From NCBI GenBank assembly GCA_963821345.1, contig CAWGDM010000003.1, positions 248,001-312,000 on the forward strand: a stretch of 64,000 nt of DNA, in the 5' to 3' direction. The notes below the pieces were generated by a model. That model worked only from the letters and a program-made list of their open reading frames with translations. It searched no databases and had not been told where the DNA came from. Origin of the DNA: WHSW01 sp963821345. GTDB lineage: Bacteria; Actinomycetota; Thermoleophilia; Solirubrobacterales; 70-9. Positions 59,981-64,000 of this stretch are shown here, piece after piece. A program made the position numbers and the translations under genes. Within the stretch, counting starts at the first letter, position 1. Each line of letters starts with the position of its first letter.

Positions 59981-60952
59981 GTGATCGTCGATTGCGCGCA
60001 CTACCGCGAGGGCGTCCGCCAGCACGAGGGCCAGCTTCCGCTCGACGAGGTCGCGAACTGCGATGTCGGCGGCGGCGACTTCATCTGGCTGGGGCTGTAC
60101 GAGCCGACCGCCGAGGAGCTGCGCGACATCGGCCGGCGCTTCGACCTGCACGAGCTGGCGCTCGAGGACGCCTACCGCGCCCACCAGCGACCGAAGATCG
60201 AGGACTACGACGACTCCTACTTCATCGTCCTGCGCCCGGCGCGCTACGACGACGCCAAGGAGGAGGTCGAGTTCGGCGAGATCATGCTGTTCGTCTCCTC
60301 CACCTATCTGATCGCGGTCCGCCACGGCGCCGCAAGCGAGCTCAAGGGGGCGCGCCGCCAGGCCGAGGCCCATCCGGAGCTGCTCGCCGAGGGCCCGCGG
60401 GCCGGGGTCTGGGCGATCCTCGACAAGATCGTCGACGACTACCAGCCGGTGGTCGAGGGGATCGACAACGACATCACCGAGGTCGAGACCGAGATCTTCG
60501 GCGAGCACACGGACTCGACCCAGCGGATCTACTTCCTCAAGCGCGAGGTGATCGAGTTCCATCACGCGGTCGCGCCGCTGCTGGCGCCGCTGGAGGCGCT
60601 CGAGCGGGGCGGGTTTCCGAACATGGACGAGCAGCTGCGCCGCTACTTCCGCGACGTCGCCGACCACGCCCGCCGCGTCGACGAGCAGGTCACCGCCCAG
60701 CGCGAGCTGCTGACCTCGATCCTGGAGGCGAACCTGGCCCTGCTCGGCGTGCGCCAGAACGAGATCGTGCGCCAGATCTCGGCGGCGGCGGCGCTGATCG
60801 CGGTGCCGACGTTCCTCGCCTCGGTCTGGGGGATGAACTTCACCCACATGCCCGAGCTCGACGAGCCCTGGGGCTACTGGGTCGCCCTGGGACTGATGGC
60901 GCTATCGATCGTCGCCCTGATCGTCTTCTTCCGCCGGATCCGCTGGATCTAG
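59981..60952 (+). CDS. corA: CorA family magnesium/cobalt transporter
   Basis: This is 323 residues from a GTG start. It has a large N-terminal cytoplasmic domain, then two C-terminal membrane segments with the pore signature GMN in SVWGMNFTHMPE near residue 283. It moves Mg2+ and possibly Co2+ or Ni2+. Given the nickel- and cobalamin-dependent genes nearby, metal specificity beyond Mg2+ would be of interest but is not visible. It ends 25 bp before ctaG. Confidence 0.92.
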   Translation: MIVDCAHYREGVRQHEGQLPLDEVANCDVGGGDFIWLGLYEPTAEELRDIGRRFDLHELALEDAYRAHQRPKIEDYDDSYFIVLRPARYDDAKEEVEFGEIMLFVSSTYLIAVRHGAASELKGARRQAEAHPELLAEGPRAGVWAILDKIVDDYQPVVEGIDNDITEVETEIFGEHTDSTQRIYFLKREVIEFHHAVAPLLAPLEALERGGFPNMDEQLRRYFRDVADHARRVDEQVTAQRELLTSILEANLALLGVRQNEIVRQISAAAALIAVPTFLASVWGMNFTHMPELDEPWGYWVALGLMALSIVALIVFFRRIRWI

Positions 60953-60977
60953 CTCCAGCGGCGCTAGCGTTCCTGGC

Positions 60978-61852
60978 GTGGACGCGGTGATCGACGTGCT
61001 CGCGCCGCTGCTGCTGATCGCGGTCGCGGCGGGCTATGCGAAGCGGGTGCAGACGCTCGCGGCACGGGGCAAGCCGGTGGCGCTCTGGCGCCAGCTCTGC
61101 TTCGGCGGCGGGATGTTCGTGCTGCTGGTCTCCGACCTGCCGCCGCTCGGCAACGTCGCCGAGGAGGTAGTCGTCGCCCACATGGTCCAGCACCTGCTGG
61201 TCGGCGACCTCGCCGGCCTGCTGGTCGCGCTCGGGCTCACCGGTCCGATCCTGCAACCGATGCTGGCGCGGCGCCCGTTCGCCTGGCTGCGCGCGTTCGG
61301 CAACCCGCTGATCGCGCTGCCGATCTGGGCGCTCAACCTCTACGTCTGGCACCTCTCGGTGCTCTACGACGGCGTGCTCGACAGTTCGCTGCTGCACTTC
61401 GCCCAGCACGCCTGCTTCTTCAGCTTCGGGCTGGCGATGTGGATGCCGCTGGTCGGCCCGCTGCCGAAGCCGTCTTGGTTCGGCGACGGGGCGATGCTGA
61501 TCTACGTGATCGCGTGCGGCTGCTCGAGGCGGTGCTGGCCAACGTGCTGATCTGGTCGGGCACCGTCCTGTATCCGGACTACGCGCCCGGCGAGGCGAAG
61601 TGGGGGATCAGCCCGCTCGCCGACCAGGGCGCGGCCGGCAACGTGATGATGATCTGGACCGGATTCGTCACCCTCGGCCTGTTCACCTGGCTGTTCTTCC
61701 GGGCCGCCAACCGCAGCGCCGAGAAGCAGGAACTGCTCGACCTCGCCGACGCCAACGGCTTCGACCTCGACCCGGCGCGCGCCTCGCGGGCGGTCGCCGC
61801 CGGGCAGGGCGAGCGGCTACGCGAGCGGATCCTTGGAAGCCACCCCACTTGA
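60978..61852 (+). CDS. ctaG: Cytochrome c oxidase assembly protein CtaG (caa3 type; one apparent frame break)
   Basis: Multi-pass membrane protein. The first frame, from GTG 60978, contains the HMVQHLLVGDLAGLLVALG helix with paired His and the FAQHACFFSFGLAMWMPL segment. The second frame continues LIWSGTVLYPDYAPGE...LADQGAAGNVMMIWTGFVTL and ends at 61852. One G seems to be missing near 61515 (ATCGC-GTGCGG); restoring it gives about 291 residues, the usual length. It assists copper-containing oxidase assembly. The break is probably a sequencing error. Confidence 0.87.
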
Positions 61853-63342
61853 GCCACCGCCACCTCTACGTCCTGGTCTTCGTCGTCGGAACCGCCAGCC
61901 TCGGCGCCGAGATCGCCGCGGCGCGGCTGATGGCCCCGTTCTTCGGCGCCTCGACGATCGTCTGGGCGAACACGATCGGGGTCGTGCTGGTGGCGCTCTC
62001 GGCCGGCTACTGGCTCGGCGGCCGGCTCGCCGATCGCCGCCCCGACCTGCGCAGCCTCTGCCTGGTGGTGCTCGCCGCGGCGGTCCTGCTGGCGATCGTG
62101 CCGCTGATCGCGCGGCCCTTCTTCGACCTCTCGGTCGACGCCCTCGACCAGATCGAGGCGGGCGCCTTCGTCGGCTCGCTGTTCGCGGTCCTCTTCCTGA
62201 TCGCGATCCCGGTGGTCCTGCTCGGCAGCTGCGCGCCGTGGGCGCTGCGGCTGGCGGTCGACGACGTCGAGCACGCCGGCCGGGTCTCGGGGCGCCTGTA
62301 CGCGATCTCGACCGTCGGCTCGCTGACCGGGACGATGCTGGCGGCGCTGGTCTTGGTCCCGTTCGCCGGTACGCAGCGCACCTTCCTGATCTTCGCTCTC
62401 GCGCTGGCCGTGGTCGCGGCGGTCGGGCTGGGGTGGCGGTTCGCCCTCGTCCCGGCGCTGCTCGCGGCGGCGCTCGCGATCCCGGTCGGGACGGTGAAGG
62501 CGACCGGTGACGGCCGCGTCCTTTACGAGGCCGAGTCCGCCCATCAGTACATCCGGGTGCTCGAACAGCCCGACGGCGACCGGGTCCTGGAGCTCAACGA
62601 GGGTCAGGCGGTGCACTCGATCCTGCCCCAGCACGGCTATCTGACCGCCGACTACTGGGACAGCTTCCTCGATCTCCCCTTCCTCGCCTCCGAGCGCGCG
62701 CCCGCGCGGATCGCCGTGCTCGGAAACGCCGGCGGCACGATCGCCCGCGAGTACGGCCACTTCTGGCCGGGGACCCAGGTCGACGGGGTCGAGCTCGATC
62801 CGAAGGTGACCGAGGTCGGCTACCGCTACTTCGACATGGGCTCGAACCCCAACCTGACCGTCGACGAGGGCGACGCACGGCCGTGGCTACGCCAGTCCGA
62901 CGGCGGGTATCAGATGATCGTCGTCGACGCCTACCGCCAGCCGTACATCCCCTTCTACCTGGCGACCAAGGAGTTCTTCGAGCTGGTCCGCGACCGGCTG
63001 GCTCCCGGCGGGATGGTGGTCGTCAACGTCGGCCACGCCGAGGGCAACGACGAGTTCGAGCGGGTGATCGGCGCGACCATGGGCGCGGTCTTCCCGACCG
63101 TGCTGCGCGACCCGGTCGAGAGCACCAACACGCTGATGATCGCCACCGAGGCGCCGGCATCGGCCGAGCGACTGCGGCGCGCGGCGCGCGCCGATCTGCA
63201 CGGCAACCTCGCCAAGCTGGCGCTGATCGACGCGGCACGGATCGGCCCCAGGCTGCCCGGGGGCGACGTCTACACCGACGACCGCGCCCCGGTTGAGTGG
63301 CTGATCGACCGCTCGATCCTCGGCTACGCCGCCGACCACTGA
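61849..63342 (+). CDS. Membrane-embedded spermidine-synthase-like protein
   Basis: This is 497 residues from TTG 61849, which overlaps the ctaG stop. The N-terminal 200 residues form about seven membrane segments of MFS-like type (GTASLGAEIAAARLMAPFFG first). The C-terminal 290 residues form a Rossmann methyltransferase-like spermidine synthase domain with RIAVLGNAGGTIAREYGHFWPG, VDGVELDPKVTEVG and MIVVDAYRQPY. The polyamine-synthase active-site residues are not all clear, so the product is unknown. This fused form is frequent in actinobacteria. Confidence 0.85.
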   Translation: MSHRHLYVLVFVVGTASLGAEIAAARLMAPFFGASTIVWANTIGVVLVALSAGYWLGGRLADRRPDLRSLCLVVLAAAVLLAIVPLIARPFFDLSVDALDQIEAGAFVGSLFAVLFLIAIPVVLLGSCAPWALRLAVDDVEHAGRVSGRLYAISTVGSLTGTMLAALVLVPFAGTQRTFLIFALALAVVAAVGLGWRFALVPALLAAALAIPVGTVKATGDGRVLYEAESAHQYIRVLEQPDGDRVLELNEGQAVHSILPQHGYLTADYWDSFLDLPFLASERAPARIAVLGNAGGTIAREYGHFWPGTQVDGVELDPKVTEVGYRYFDMGSNPNLTVDEGDARPWLRQSDGGYQMIVVDAYRQPYIPFYLATKEFFELVRDRLAPGGMVVVNVGHAEGNDEFERVIGATMGAVFPTVLRDPVESTNTLMIATEAPASAERLRRAARADLHGNLAKLALIDAARIGPRLPGGDVYTDDRAPVEWLIDRSILGYAADH

Positions 63343-63350
63343 GCCTGCCC

Positions 63351-63398
63351 CCTTCCTCGTTTACACCACACGCGTTGGAGCTTGGGCGACGAGGAAGG
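63351..63398. terminator. Bidirectional terminator-like inverted repeat
   Basis: Perfect 10-bp arms, CCTTCCTCGT at 63351-63360 and ACGAGGAAGG at 63389-63398, flank a 28-base loop, with further partial pairing outside. It lies between convergent genes ending at 63342 and 63416, so it may stop both transcripts. The large loop is unusual. Confidence 0.5.
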
Positions 63399-63415
63399 AG
63401 GGCCGGGCTGGAGGA

Positions 63416-63550
63416 TCAGCGCTGCCCGGTCGAAGCCCGGCGGCCCCGCGCCCGGCGCCACCAGTAGACGCCGAGGTCGCCGAAGAAGGCACCGAAGCGG
63501 CCCACCGGTCCGGTCAGCACCCAGGCCGCCAGCCGCTCGGCCGGCCTCAT
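63416..63550 (-). CDS. Small basic protein of unknown function
   Basis: This is 44 residues from the ATG at 63550, which overlaps the stop of the upstream aldo/keto reductase gene (ATGA). RPAERLAAWVLTGPVGRFGAFFGDLGVYWWRRARGRR combines one amphipathic or membrane-associated stretch with a basic tail. Translational coupling argues that it is real. I recognise no family. Confidence 0.5.
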   Translation of the reverse strand: MRPAERLAAWVLTGPVGRFGAFFGDLGVYWWRRARGRRASTGQR

Positions 63551-64000
63551 GCGACCGAGGCGGTTCGGCGCAGGTCGCGGTCGGGGTCGACGTTCCAGCG
63601 CCTGCCCGCCTCGACCAGCTCGTCGTTCAGCGGCCAGCGGTCGGGGCGCTCGGCGCCCTCGTGCTCGGGGCTGGCGCCCTTGAGCGCCATCGAGCCGCTG
63701 TTGTCGCCGATCGCGCGGATCTCGGCCGCCTCGTCGGGCCCGAGCCGCTGCTCCGGCAGCGCCGCCAGCTCCGCCCGCTTGTCCTCGATCGCGCGGGCGC
63801 CGTCGCCCGCCTCCTGGATCAGGGTCGGCGCCGTGCACTCGACCGCGGCGTGGGCGAGGTTCCACTGGCAGGCGAGCTGAATCGGGGTGAGGTCGTGGGC
63901 GACGCCGATCGGTCGCATCCGCTCAAGCCGCTCCTGGCCCGCCTCGACCCAGCCGTCGGGGCGAAAGCGCCGATGGTCGGAGTCGGCGAACGCGTGGCCC
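63547..64000 (-). CDS. Aldo/keto reductase, C-terminal part (partial)
   Basis: The frame enters from the right edge and is open to the stop at 63547, giving about 150 residues. The visible part begins GHAFADSDHRRFRPDGWVEAGQ and has ERMRPIGVAHDLTPIQLACQWNLAHAAVEC, the helix-strand order at the end of an aldo/keto reductase barrel, then APTLIQEAGDGARAIEDKRAELAALP. The catalytic N-terminus is outside the window, so activity cannot be judged. The Met at 63918 is internal and not a start. Confidence 0.65.
   Translation of the reverse strand, partial: GHAFADSDHRRFRPDGWVEAGQERLERMRPIGVAHDLTPIQLACQWNLAHAAVECTAPTLIQEAGDGARAIEDKRAELAALPEQRLGPDEAAEIRAIGDNSGSMALKGASPEHEGAERPDRWPLNDELVEAGRRWNVDPDRDLRRTASVA

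Overview
The window is high-GC DNA that looks like an actinobacterium of the Thermoleophilia/Solirubrobacterales type. This is an inference from GC-rich codon use, frequent GTG/TTG starts, many genes with a -10-like box directly before the start codon and no Shine-Dalgarno sequence (leaderless mRNA), a LexA box of the CGAAC-N4-GTTCG type, and an actinobacterial group 1h hydrogenase locus. No rRNA or CRISPR array is present. There are three intact tRNA genes: Pro(TGG), Arg(TCT) and His(GTG).

Layout. 1-4496: CUT1 ABC transporter operon with RidA and a PLP-dependent D-threonine-aldolase-like enzyme. 4497-5016: scar of a mobile element (3' half of an initiator tRNA plus a decayed serine recombinase tail). 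5017-14237: mainly housekeeping metabolism (aldo/keto reductase, thiolase, beta-lactamase-fold protein, and the operon DUF1015 - cobalamin adenosyltransferase - OsmC - SDR - Nudix). 14250-17098: tRNA region with a putative SOS-controlled HTH/endonuclease-like gene that runs into tRNA-Pro, a 5' fragment of tRNA-Arg, decaying SnoaL-like genes and an integrase relic. 17262-25768: peroxiredoxin and a set of secreted proteins (NHL repeats, CARDB-like, alpha/beta hydrolase, two RTX-like calcium-binding proteins).

25836-44095: a nickel and [NiFe]-hydrogenase locus. A nickel permease lies behind two abutting Nur-like boxes and converges on a Fur-family regulator gene with a His-rich tail. That regulator is the last gene of a tightly packed 17-kb minus-strand run: hypC, hupF-like, hypD, hypE, small subunit, large subunit, NifU/Rieske-like/DUF5947, DUF6084, an unknown protein, endopeptidase, hypA, hypB, double-SIS, hypF, a small Tat protein, DUF4331, a His-rich protein, fur. 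The small subunit has Asp in place of the second proximal-cluster Cys and no Tat signal. This fits the oxygen-tolerant, high-affinity group 1h enzymes used to scavenge atmospheric H2.

45660-56583: molybdenum cofactor region: moaA, modABC, a small HTH-Mop regulator, DUF6457 plus a one-cluster molybdopterin oxidoreductase, mobA, moeA, a three-domain MoaD-MoaE-MoaC fusion, and a MoaB/MogA protein. 56580-64000: LuxR-type fragment, DUF2283, ECF sigma factor with MGMT, an HTH gene with an operator-like array, lemA, corA, ctaG, a membrane spermidine-synthase-like protein and the end of an aldo/keto reductase.

Six single-base frame breaks occur in otherwise well-conserved genes (hypF twice, hypA, the 34977-36138 gene, lemA, ctaG). 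Five are one extra base in a G or C run and one is a missing G. I read them as probable sequencing errors rather than true pseudogenes.
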